A stretch of DNA of 64,000 bases from Lunularia cruciata (Eukaryota > Streptophyta > Marchantiopsida > Lunulariales > Lunulariaceae). Position numbers and translations under genes: made by a program. Shown one piece after another: positions 11,701 through 22,449 of this stretch. The number at the start of each line of letters is the position of its first letter. Position 1 is the stretch's first letter. Under the pieces are notes generated by a model, which worked only from the letters and a program-made list of their open reading frames with translations, was not told the DNA's origin and searched no databases. The DNA is taken from positions 43,710,001 to 43,774,000 of the forward strand of contig OX419757.1 in NCBI GenBank assembly GCA_948567375.1, read 5' to 3'.

Positions 11701-11962
11701 TTATCATGTTAGGCGTCAGGGGGTATCACTATCACTCTCATACTTTGTAGCTTACTTTAGGCAGCGTGTGTCCATTGCTCTACAGAAGGCAGTGGCTGGT
11801 GCAATCCATAGGAGAGCAATCACATTAGGTGATGTTTCTTCGGATGCTCCAGTTGTGTGTAGACCGGATGCTCCAGTTGTGTGTAGACCGTACGACTTGC
11901 ATAGCTCGGATATCTTAGGTGCGGTAGGGCAAATTTCTCATACAGACTCTATTGGGGCTTAG
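8771..11962 (+). pseudogene. R2-like polyprotein: zinc finger, RT, restriction-like endonuclease
   Basis: One frame runs 1063 codons from an ATG in good context (GCCATGG) to the stop at 11960-11962, broken only by stops at 9125, 9209, 9278, 9872 and 11060, with no frameshift. An N-terminal C-x2-C-x11-H-x4-H finger lies at 8822-8884 (DNA binding). RT motifs: aspartate of LQVDVENAFN at 9989-9991, GTRQGDPLGGPLF near 10166-10204, then LANDAHIVG at 10274-10300, where the usual ADD is AND, so a catalytic aspartate is lost. VLGVPVGSEDFV follows near 10461. The C-terminus has C-x-C-x9-H-x3-C at 11273-11323 and an endonuclease core RADLYL...VADVVV with aspartates at 11453 and 11492. In life it would nick target DNA and prime reverse transcription there. 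Confidence 0.88.
11843..11890 (+). repeat. Exact 24-bp tandem duplication in the R2-like frame
   Basis: GATGCTCCAGTTGTGTGTAG plus ACCG occurs twice in a row with no difference. It adds eight residues (DAPVVCRP) in frame near the C-terminus, so it does not break the frame. Its identity suggests that it is younger than most of the element's decay. Confidence 0.95.
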
Positions 11963-12050
11963 CCCCATGTTACCTTTTTTGTCTCTCCCTTGTACGGCTT
12001 GATGGGGTCTTCCCATCCTTCATTTTTCCTACGCGGTCGCCTTATTCGAC

Positions 12051-13365
12051 TCGATTAATTTGGGCCATTTCCCAAGTGTCTTGGGCTTGCTGGTGTTGTC
12101 CCCGGTTCATAGTTGCCAACCCCTGGGTACCTAATATGAGAACAAGAGCAGTCCCTGCGACTAATGATCTTCCTGCAGCAGGTACATTCCTAGTAAGGGC
12201 TCGCAGTGCATGGCCCGCAGCCCAAACCAAATTACAATCGAGGCCGTGTAGGGTTGTATTAAACACGTTGGTTAGTTGCTCTATAGATACTAGTAAATTT
12301 TACCAACTAATACTTCCATTTTAAGTATTTGGGCCTTGTACGTACCCTGTTATCGTCGGCTTAATGACTCTGGCTTTCGTTCTAATCTTTTCGTGGACCG
12401 TATAACGTTTCATCCACTGGTTTTGCCTGATGTTCTGTAGGGCCAAAAACTGTTAAAGAACTCCTGCTTTTACATTTTGTGTCGTTGGCAACCATGCTAC
12501 TGTGCAGCCTCAGTTTTGATTGAAATTATGTGGGACCCTATAAGGTCTTCGTCGACTACAAGCTGTCTTAGGGAGGCTCTCAAACTGTTCGCTCACTCGT
12601 TAAGGAAAACTTCGTAGGACTTCTTTAAGAAAGATTCCCCAAACTGGATAGTAGGGAAGTCCGAAACTGGACTTTAGACCGTGAAGCTGAAAACCTAACC
12701 AAGGATAGGACTCGCCCCACTATTGACACGTGGCTGAAGTAAGACAGAAGTTCCGTGCAGTAGAACTTTTTGTTGCTTTGCGGTCGTCAATGAGCGCAGT
12801 TTGATTGAAATCTTCGAGTTTCTGACACCAGATAAGTATAGCAACCACGATTTACCTCAGTCCCAGTTGGTTGAAGTCATGAAGCCAGAAGCCATCGAAA
12901 GACATCCTCATTCTCCTTTCGCATTCTCCTGACCCTCGACTTCTTTCTACATCCTGAACATTCCAATTTGAATGCTGCAAGAAATGTCCAAGATATAATA
13001 TATTCCCGTTTTCAAAACTGCGAAAGCAGAAGCGTCTGAAATGTAAGGAAAAATAAAAAATTATATAATGGAAGAAATATACGAACTAGATCGTATCTTG
13101 TTCATCCAGGCGTGATGAGGCGCAAACTTTCGCGAGCTACATGTCAATGCGTGTTTAGTTTTTGGTGAGGCCAAACTTAAATACTATATTCGTAAATTGA
13201 AATGCGTGGAAATCGTGTTTCAACAAAAAAACACAAGAGAAAAGACCAAAACGAGAAAGGAACTTGATGTCAACGCTCATATTATAGTCTACAGGATCAA
13301 TTATTGGATATTATTTATCATGCGCTCGCTCTTATCAATGTGTTCATTATATACTCTGAACTCTT
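12051..13365. other. No recognised gene
   Basis: The stretch has a more balanced base composition than its neighbours and keeps some CpG. An alanine-rich minus-strand frame at 12042-12266 and its plus-strand shadow are short and match nothing that I recognise. The first tens of bases may be the 3' end of the R2-like element. Confidence 0.4.
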
Positions 13366-13369
13366 TGGA

Positions 13370-13401
13370 ATATATATATATATATCGAGAGAGAGAGAGA
13401 G
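13370..13401. repeat. Compound TA and GA microsatellite
   Basis: A run of TA dinucleotides passes directly into CGAGAGAGAGAGAGAGAGG. It is an ordinary simple-sequence repeat with no gene around it. Confidence 0.9.
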
Positions 13402-13552
13402 GAAGGAATTGTTGTAGTTGCATCTTTCCCTATTGAGAAGACCAAGTGCTCTTCCAATCTACACACTTTTTTCACATGAAACTCTGTTACAAGTCAATTG
13501 AGCAGTATTCCCTCAACAATGTCCTTCAAGAGCACAAAACATGAAGGTAACT

Positions 13553-13763
13553 GCTCACTTGGTAGACAAGCAATAATCTCCTAGCGTCCTCCAATTCTTT
13601 AAAACCCTACCTGCCAAAACAGCTTATGACTTTAAACCAATGGAGATTATAAAGAGCAAGAGCGTTATTCATTTGATAGACTCGAAAAAAAATTCTTAGT
13701 GTCTTCCAAGTCTTTAATAAGCTTACTTGCTAAAACATCTTATGACTTTAAACTGATGGAGTT
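13553..13763. repeat. Degenerate tandem duplication, unit about 118 bp
   Basis: Two units share the order TTGGTAGAC...CTTAGTGTCTTCCAA...TTAATAAGCTTACTTGC-like text and both end in CTTATGACTTTAAAC.GATGGAG, at about 13553-13646 and 13671-13763. They differ by many point changes. No coding role was seen. Confidence 0.65.
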
Positions 13764-15053
13764 TTTTTGCTTAGTGTGGTCTTCACTCTAATACAATGGT
13801 TTGTTTTATGCCAAAAAAAATCCTCTAACTTTTGGCTTGCTTTTCCCAAACACCTCTTTAGAACTTCAAAGGTCTGTGCAGTTTCTCCCAATATGAAATC
13901 ACATGTTTTAGGTTGTGATATTACTTCTTATTTGAAGTCCATTTAACTTCTTTAAAATATTTAACAAAGTATTTGCTGTAATGAAACATCTTTGTTGATT
14001 TAAGGTGTAGATTGACTATTGCTTTGCATGCAACCTCACCATAAGATATCAATATGGAATAGTATCTCTTAGAATTAAGATACTTCCTCTTCCATAAAGA
14101 CGTACCTTCTATGGGTAACTATCTCTTACTTGGGGAATATTGCCTTGCATATAAAGGAGAAAGGTCAATGGGGAAGATTGACCTATATTCTTAGGTATAG
14201 AATTAGGCCTATAATTAGCACATTCATGTGTTAAGGAGGGAATTGCTGTCACTATCTCTGCAATTAATGGCGAGAGGTTGCATAAGGATAAGAATATCCT
14301 TATTGATAGGAGCTCCATGTATCTTGAAAAATAAAACATCAATCATCTCATGACCATAAAAAGCATGAAAACTCATCTTTATGAATTCAGAACTATTCCT
14401 CATAAAATAATTATGAAAAGGTCTCTTATAACAAGTTTACTCATAAAATCCAGTACAAGCCAATTCTTGTTATCTTTTGTTGAGTTATCTAATTAAATAA
14501 GTAAAAGTGGATTTCAAGGGTTTAACTCACCTATTCTTACCAAGTGACCTTATAAGAACAATCAAAGCTCATACCATGAACATTAACCTTCCACAAAGAC
14601 TTTGTCCATCAATACAAAAGAAATGCATGAAACTTACATCCAACATGAAAAGAAAGACCACCATACTAAAATCACCATCAAATCTTTTAAGATCATGAAA
14701 GCATTTGATCAACAAGCTCATCATATAGTTCGGGTCACCAAACTATAATCCACCCAAACCAAAACGCACAAAGCAACAAAGACAATAATAAATTTCAACA
14801 TCCTTATCAATCATAATTGGCAAGCATGTTAGAGAGACTTAAGTTTGTTTGAATTACATGGGATGTAGGTCTTATTTTGATCAGTTTTTGTGGATTATAG
14901 AATGATCTTTTTGTATGTACTTTTTGTCATATGAACATGTTATGTTTAAACAATTTCAGCTTTCAAATACATGATTCCAATTCCACATGTGCATCTATAC
15001 TCCTCTCACCTATCAACTTCATCTTGAGTAAAGTAAAATTTTCACAGTGGGAA
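13764..15053. other. No recognised gene
   Basis: AT-rich DNA with only short frames full of stops in all alternatives. No motif or repeat pairing was found. Confidence 0.4.
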
Positions 15054-15056
15054 AGT

Positions 15057-15416
15057 AGGGCGTTTCAAGAATGGGCACAACGGGAATTAGACATTCCCGT
15101 CAAAATCCGTAAATTTATTTGAAGGGTCCGGTAAACCAAAAAAGGTATATTCATAAAACCTCCCAAACAATTTAGGGCTTTGGTTGGTTTCTTTTCGGGT
15201 CACTATTTCGGGTAGTATTTTCGGTAACTAAGTTCCATGGACCTCCCGTATTCCGTAAAGCTCACGCGTCACGTTTTCAATCTCCCGTAACATTTCAGGA
15301 GGCTACGGGAGTTCATCCACGTAAAATAAATGGATTCTCCTCACACCCCGTAACATTTGACGACATCTCCCGTAAAATAACTAACGGGAGCTGGAAAGCG
15401 ATTCTTGAAACGCCCT
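15057..15416. mobile_element. MITE-like DNA element, 360 bp
   Basis: The ends are exact 16-bp inverted repeats, AGGGCGTTTCAAGAAT at 15057-15072 and its complement at 15401-15416. They are flanked by a matching trinucleotide AGT at 15054-15056 and 15417-15419. The inside is non-coding, with repeated CCCGTAA and ACGGGA blocks that add shorter inverted matches. A three-base duplication and GGGCGTTT-type ends fit PIF/Harbinger (Tourist-like) elements, but because TA is palindromic at the junction a TA duplication (Tc1/mariner type) is also possible. The higher CpG content inside contrasts with the flanks. Confidence 0.85.
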
Positions 15417-15419
15417 AGT

Positions 15420-17920
15420 ATCCCTTTTGTGAAGTTCATACATTTTCAAGTATTTTAATATTAAGGTCCCATGAACACTTGTCAGCTCCATCTTAGTTAG
15501 CAGTTCCTGAAAGAGGTCTTATTTTGTTTAATAAGAAGGTAATCTGTAGACTAAACTATAAATAACACTAACTTACGTTTTATCATAAGTAACATGAAGC
15601 ATAACCTAACTCAAGGTCAAGCACAAAAGAAACATGATTGCACTAGCGACCATGACAAATGGCCATGGTTTCTTCAGCCCACCAGTACCATGGGAACCAA
15701 CTCTAGCACTGAACACATTATCTTTCTGGTGCAAAATAGAAATAAGAGAAACCAAAAATGGTGTTGAAAGCTTTCTTGCATATATTGGTTCTAGAGAACA
15801 CCATTTGACCATGCCAAAGTTGCTTATAAGTACAAGATTAAAAAAGGAGAAAATGTGTGACTTCTCTAATCCTTGAACTCCATATCATGACAAACTTCCT
15901 TACAATACTCACGTGGACAACAAAGATCAATGGGGATCCAATTGACAAATTCATCCAACAACATACTTGGCAACATTCTTCTCCTCATCCTCTTATCCTT
16001 CTTAGCCTTCATAAAGGGTTTAATCCTTTAAAATGATGCTTAGGTAGGGAAGTTGCTTGGTCCTATCATCAAAAGAAGACCCATCATTGAAAGGCATATC
16101 ATTGCCTGACCATATATGATAAATATTACTTAGAAGCAACCCATTGCTTCTAATACACATATATAATAAAGGCCAACATATTAGCAAAGGGAGTGAATAA
16201 CAAAAGTAGGAAGGTCCTTCATAGCAACATTTAGATCAAAAACATATGTATAATTCAAATTTGTTACACCACATGCTCAACATCAACTTACATTCCATTA
16301 ACATAAGAGCTAGCTATCAAAAATTAAATCCCTTTGCAATATGTATATGATCACATAAGATCAACATGTAAGGAGTAGCAAATTTCAATGAACATATAAC
16401 CACTTCAAGGCAACATTATAAGCATATTGTCTCTCAAGATGAGGACCAAAATAAAAAACTAGCTTCATTACATACACACCAATATCTATGTGTGTAGAGT
16501 TTTTGTAGGAAGGGTGAAGAGAGAAAACAAGATATACAACATTGAAACTAAAGTCATCTAAAAGATTCTCAATACACATTAATAGGAATGAAAGAGATCC
16601 AAAATTCTTAAACAAAGTGATCATTATCACTAAACATTCCCTTTTAGGAACATAGACTCCATACATACTAGAGTAGAAAAATTTGACTAACACCAACCAT
16701 AATGCCATCATAAAGAAGATTAACATTCTTATTATCAAGCAAAATAGCTTTCATAACAAAGACAAAATAAATTAAATATAGAAAACAAAGAAGGACAAAG
16801 AGAGTTAAACATGAGGATGTGAATCATGAAAAACAAAATCATAAACATGGATGTTAACATATATATCTATGTGTATATATATCAATCACCAAAAGCTAGC
16901 TTTTTAGAGCATTATAAAGAGAGAAACAAAGAAAATAAGAATGTAATATGAGAAAAAATCAACTATATGAAATGAAAGCTCTAAAGACTTGAATATCATA
17001 AAGGCTTGTCACCTTAAATATAAGGAGAAAGGGATGCACAAGATGAAGAGACCAATGAAAAGTAAAATCATCAATCAAAAACCAAGTTTTTAGGTGACGC
17101 TTTTTGGCAGATTTAGAATAGATGTTATGTCATTGGCTCAAGTAAGGCTTTGCCAAATTTTCTTGAAAACCGTAGAGCTTTACAATGGCTTATGTAATTC
17201 TGGTAATAAAGTCTATCCAAATGCTGAAAAAGCTAGCAAGGTCTTACTAGCTTTTAGTAGAAAATCAATGGAAAGAAATGTTTTTCAAGAAGTTGTGTGA
17301 GAAGAATAGTGGATATTGAATATAAAAAAAGCTAAAGAAAGTCAAAAAACTTAATAATGAAAATATTCATCAGTAAAACAATAGATGCATATAAAAGATA
17401 TTATTAAATCCAAAAATAACGAATATTTGAGCATATTAATTGTGGTAGATAAAAATCTCCATACTCCAATGGGCCATAGATCTGATGGTTTAGTGGACAT
17501 ATATATGTCTATAATGTAGCTATAGAAACAATAGAGTGGGCTTAGGCAACCATTCTCCTAGTATTAGCTTGACCTCCTCATAATCTATGTGATACTTGGA
17601 TAAATGGTTGTATTCCATATCATCGTGTATAGCTCAAGCTCACAAGATCTAGCAAGATGGGAGAGAGGATAAGTTACAATCATTACATACCAAATAGAGA
17701 ATAGAAGGCCTTGATAAGTAAAGAGTACAAAGAAGGATAACAAGACATCTACACTCTAGGTTTTCCTTATGGAGCTCATGATGGCTTGTGAGATTTTTAA
17801 TAGATGAAATAGATTATATAGCTTTTGTGTACTTATTTGCAACCAAATGTGCAATCTTATGTATAATTGTAAGTGATTTTGCATAAACTTGAGTGCAATT
17901 CTGAAAGCAATTTGTGAGAA
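15420..17920. other. No recognised gene
   Basis: AT-rich, with a longest minus-strand frame of 117 codons at 16385-16738 that is Phe/Leu/Met-rich and has no recognisable domain. Its composition is what A-rich plus-strand DNA gives by chance. A short TA-rich microsatellite lies near 16858-16882. Confidence 0.4.
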
Positions 17921-17929
17921 ATATTTTAC

Positions 17930-18700
17930 AACTTGTAGAATTGTATGCTTGAACCTACAAAGCTTATGAGTGCTTGCAAGCTTTGAGGATATAATGCAAA
18001 AAGAAGCTTTACTTTATGGGCCCATAAAATCCAATCAAAAGTAGCCATAACATAACCTTAATGCTATTTAAGGAAAAGCTTACTTAATACTAGTCAAGGA
18101 AAATGTTTGGAGTCCTCACAAGGTTTTCTCTCCTTCCACTTTTCAGCTTTTTTTCCCCTCTAGCAAAAAATCTCACAAAGTATTTATGAGCTTTCCTAGG
18201 CATCCATAATTTTAGACTAGCCAAGGAAAACGTGATGAGTCCTTGTTAGGTTTTTGAAAAAAAATTCCATGCCTCAACTCCTATATTTTTCAAAAAGCTC
18301 ATGAGCCTATGTGAGGTTTTTTTAAACCTTAGTATTTCTTAGCAAGTTGAAGAAATGCTCACAAGGGCTTGCAAACTTTTCCAAACTAGTGGTTTATTCC
18401 TTATACCTCAAAATTGTCAAAACTCTTGGAAGCCTTCATTAGCTTTCTTGAGTGGTGGTTTCATTCCCTAATATTGAGTTTTTCTTTTCATTCCTAGTGC
18501 TATTGAAAAGCTTTTTGCAACTTCCTTATTTTTTTGACATAATGGAAAAAGCTCACAAACACTCATGTGCATTTTTTTGTTTCCTTTTTTATTTTATATG
18601 GAGTGAAAAGCTCACAAGTCTTTGCAAGCATTTGAAATATTTTTTCTATGAATCTGCCATCTTTTCTACTTTTTTGTTTTGCATTTAGCATGTAGCATCA
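17930..18700. repeat. Degenerate repeats built on an AAGCTCACAAG...TTGCAAG motif
   Basis: Variants of an AAAAGCTCACAAG...CTTGCAAGC phrase recur every 60 to 90 bases, near 17955, 18290, 18351, 18505, 18545 and 18605, with more copies at 19769 and 19815. Each unit tends to carry both the motif and a partly complementary form. The array is strongly diverged; the exact period could not be fixed by eye. Confidence 0.5.
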
Positions 18701-21262
18701 ATCTTATGTTTAGAGGATGTTATTCTCTCTTTCATTCTAGCTAGATGGAGAGCATCAGCTACAAAACTATCATCTTTACATAGATACAAGAGACTATATC
18801 CTAGATATCCACCTCCATCAATAGTATCATTTTGCTACTTTGCCTCTTTAACCATTCCCTTTGATTTATCAAGAGAGAGAGAGCTCACAAATTGGTCTAG
18901 AGAGGGTACACATGACAAAGAAGAAGAGACAAACTTCAAGGCAAGAGGTTTGGGATAAGAAACGACAACAAAAGTAATGTTAAATTATTTGATATGTGCC
19001 TCTTCCTAGTCAAAGACAACTTCTCCCATACAAACTTACTCACCACATAGTTTGTCTAATCTTTGTTCCTCTTATTTAAGGATTATTGGTGTTCTTATAG
19101 CTCTAAATTCCCAATTTCATATCAAAGGGGTGTTGGATTAGAAGTAAATGCTTGGGTAAGCAAAATTTGGCTACAAAGCTTAGATCTCACTATTGCTCTA
19201 GGAGAACCCATTGTTTTGTCTTGCCAATCAAGAGGTTGTTAACCTTTACCTAGCTTATGTCTATATGGGTCTGTCAACATATTTTGGATACTATTCATCC
19301 CTTGAAGACCCCCAATAATCTTCTTTCTATTTCCAATGTTGTCATAAACAAGTGGACAAATCATCATTTGGGAAAGAAGTATAAACATCTAAGTAAGGTA
19401 CCAATTGAAGTAAAGTTCTTAAGGTCCCTTCAAAGGTCATATATGGTTTTGATGATTAGTTTGTGCATGCAAACCACAAGGGCAATGAAGGCTACTTTGC
19501 ATGAGTGCATGAAGCTAAATCTCAAGTTGAATTCTAGGCAAAGTCTTTGGCTAGTTGTAATTGCCATATAATAGATAGCTCAATTTCCTTGGAGTACTTG
19601 TGCCTTATATATTGCAAGGTAAACTATCAAAATACTATCATAAATTATAACCAAAACTTTATGGAGCAAGTGCTCTATAGTAGGAACCAATCTGAAGTCA
19701 TGGAGGAGCTAACACTTTATGTTTCTTCTTTGCATGAGTCTTGTAAGGAAATAATCTTTAGGTTTATAAAGCTCACAAGCCCTTGTAAGTCTTTATGTTT
19801 GCTTGTTTCATCCATAAAGCTTGCAAGCACTCACAAGCTCTTATGTTTGTTGATCTATTATTTATATGTTTGTGCTTGTGTTTCTTTTTCTTGGACATAA
19901 ATTTGAAATCCATGCTTTTGTTGATGTGTGTCTTTTATTGTGAAATGAAGAGTTGTTTGGCATGCTTTTCCACTAGCCTCTTGCACTAAGTTGGAATTGC
20001 TAAGACTACTACTTTTACTAAATTAGCACTAAATTGGACTAATATTGACCTTTGAGAGCATAACACTCATCCGCATTGATAATAATATTGGTCCAACTTA
20101 GTGTTAGTTTTGTGAAAGTGGCAAAGTCAGCACAAATATTTTTGGGTTATCTATAACTCATATAAACATCATTAACTATACAATACAAGCTTCACTTTAA
20201 TTATATTTTTGTATGAGTTCTCCGATAGATATAACTTTCAATTTGGAAGTGAGCCACTTATATTTTGTGTCTTCTAACCTAGATTCTATGTATTTGTAGA
20301 ATTAACACCTATAATTAGTTCCAACTATTTTTGTGTATTCAACACCAAAAACTTGCTTTAATAATAGAATGGCAATAATTTTTCAGAACCTGTTCTCTTT
20401 GGTTCATATTCCCTTCCACTCATCTTGTGCTTTTAAATATCTTTGCAACTTCTACCAAGTTCCCTCTCTTTAGAGTCTTTGTAGACATTGCAGTGCCTTC
20501 CACCCAAATTACTTTTGCCAATGCCATCCTTTTTGTATAAGTGAGAATACATTCCTTTATATATAAATTTTTCTCTTGTTTTAATTCCTTTTATTCCTCT
20601 TCAACCCTAAGCTTGACTTCCTTTTCAACCATCAATATCATGTGAAGGTTCTTTATGGAATTAAAAAAACTCACTTCTCAAAAGAAGAAAAACTCCAAGT
20701 GTAGCTCTAACTATTTTATTGTTTTATCAAAAAGAACAAGGTGAGAGAGGTTGGTTCTTGGTTGGAAATTGTTACAAATTAAAGATACTTTGTTGGGATA
20801 ATTTATTTCCTTTAAGCTTCAAGTCAAATCTTTCTATCAAGATCCTGAGTAGCTTGGCAAAGATGTTCTAATTGGTGAGTAGGTTGAGGAGAAGAAGCTA
20901 TAATTAAAGCACAAGATATTAATACATGGAGTTATTCTTGTTGAAGTTCTTGGTAGTTAGTATGCTAAGTGGTTTGATGCATGAACGTCAAAATGTCAAT
21001 TTATTCTTAAATCATACCTTATTAGCCTTCTCCAAATGAAACAACTGTATACTTTATTTTTTTATTGTTTATCATCTTCTACGTGAAATTCTATTGTTTA
21101 ATACTCATATTTGTGCTTTGACAAATCATTATTGGGATAGATATTTCTTAAGACATATCTACTTCATTTGTTCAACCTCCTAATGTTAGATTATATTGTT
21201 GCGCAAGGTATTGCATCTTGCTAGAAGCATAAGAAATTTGATAGTTCATAAATCCCTTTAAG
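18701..21262. other. No recognised gene
   Basis: Two plus-strand frames of 104 and 117 codons (19257-19571 and 19547-19900) overlap in different phases and show no known domain. They lie among diverged copies of the AAGCTCACAAG motif. I treat the stretch as non-coding or fully decayed. Confidence 0.35.
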
Positions 21263-21346
21263 CCAAGAAGAATAATTTTGAGATATATGGCATCAATGAT
21301 GTATTTACATCATTGATACCATGTATCTCAAAATTATCCTTCTTGG
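21263..21346. repeat. Near-perfect 41-bp foldback
   Basis: The arm at 21263-21303 and the reverse complement of 21306-21346 agree at 38 of 41 positions; the three differences are all transitions, and only two bases separate the arms. If transcribed it would give a long tight hairpin like some plant microRNA or siRNA precursors, or it may be a foldback mobile element. There is no coding frame. Confidence 0.9.
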
Positions 21347-22440
21347 AAAATTATCTATTTTTTAACTTGGATAGGCTAATTCATATTACCAAAAATCTAA
21401 ATGAAGTTGTTTTTCATATTGCAAATGTTTGTGGAACCCTATGGACTCTGGAACATCAACTTTCTATACAAGGAGGCACTCTTGAAGGAATTTGTGGTAT
21501 TGTAGAGTCATCATCCTAGTGATGAAAACCATGAGCAAAACTCCTCTTGCCATTCCATTGTTGGTGCTTTTGGGCATTTTTCAACTATCATTGTTCATAA
21601 AAAATATAATGATCATAATCTTGGATCAGCTCATCAATCCAATGAGCCTCTTGTTGATAATAGAGAGGAGATTCCTCTTAAGAGTTGAAAATTGATTGAC
21701 CAATTAGTTTTCTATTTTGTGGTACTATCAATGCTCCAAGTTCTTGGAACCTCTCTTTGCATTTTTTTTTTTTTTGTAGAACTCCAAGGATCTCACACCT
21801 CAATCAAGTGGTTATGCTTTTTTGCATTCAAACACCTGCATTTCTACTACAAGTTTCCTCATCCCTATTCTACCAACCATACAAGCAATGACACAAAGTG
21901 TAAGTAATCAGCGGTAAGGATTTTGGATGTCCTTATGCTCAAAACTTCAATTATGAAAAAGAGAATAAATTTACATTAGGTCAAAACCCCTTTATACAAT
22001 TTCCTAATTCATGATGATGAGATTCAATGGCTAAAGGGTGCTAGAAATCTTCTAATTACATCTAAATCACTCATTGCTAATCCTATATTATCTTATCCTA
22101 ATACATAATTAAGATCTATCTATGCATCCATAGCTAGCTCAGGGTTGGTCTTTGTTGTTTAAATCTGAATTTAAATTAACATCCCAAAAATCTTTGGCTA
22201 CAGAATTGTCCTAACTCTAAAAGTCTTTTAGGTCAAAGGTATACAAAACTACACAGGTCTTTCACATTGAGGGTGGTTCTAAGCAGAAGGAGTTCTACAC
22301 TTAACATATTTATATCATTTTACCTTTGGCCATGTGATCTCTTTCTCCTAAAGACTTAGTGTGAAAAACACCTCTACAAAGCTTACATGTCAACTCTACA
22401 TTGATCTTGTAATCTTCTAAGGTCATGAGAATAACAATGG
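21347..22440. other. No recognised gene
   Basis: AT-rich DNA with a T run of about 15 near 21762-21776. A segment near 22190-22290 loosely resembles 25090-25260 (both with GGTCTTTTAGG...AAAGGT...CTTTCACATT text) and might mark the ends of one element around the coiled-coil pseudogene; this is weak. Confidence 0.3.
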
Positions 22441-22449
22441 TTTGTTCTT

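Larger units (their letters stand above)
8681..12050 (+). mobile_element. R2-like non-LTR retrotransposon with restriction-like endonuclease
   Basis: A single-frame element with an N-terminal zinc finger, a central reverse transcriptase and a C-terminal CCHC plus restriction-like endonuclease, the domain order of the R2 and related non-LTR groups. It has no LTRs, no AP endonuclease and no obvious poly-A tail. About 90 bp of 3' untranslated sequence seems to follow the stop at 11960-11962, but the exact 5' and 3' ends and any target duplication could not be fixed. The surrounding DNA is not rRNA. Stops in the frame make it dead. Confidence 0.85.

Noticed and set aside
8681-12050. R2 insertion in 28S rDNA
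   Set aside because: Flanking sequences show no rRNA similarity that I can recognise.
16385-16738. Membrane protein gene on the minus strand (117 codons, Phe/Leu-rich)
   Set aside because: Hydrophobicity follows from A-rich plus-strand DNA; flanking frames are broken and no family is recognised.
17930-19900. CRISPR array
   Set aside because: Repeats are diverged, spacing is irregular and the DNA is eukaryotic.
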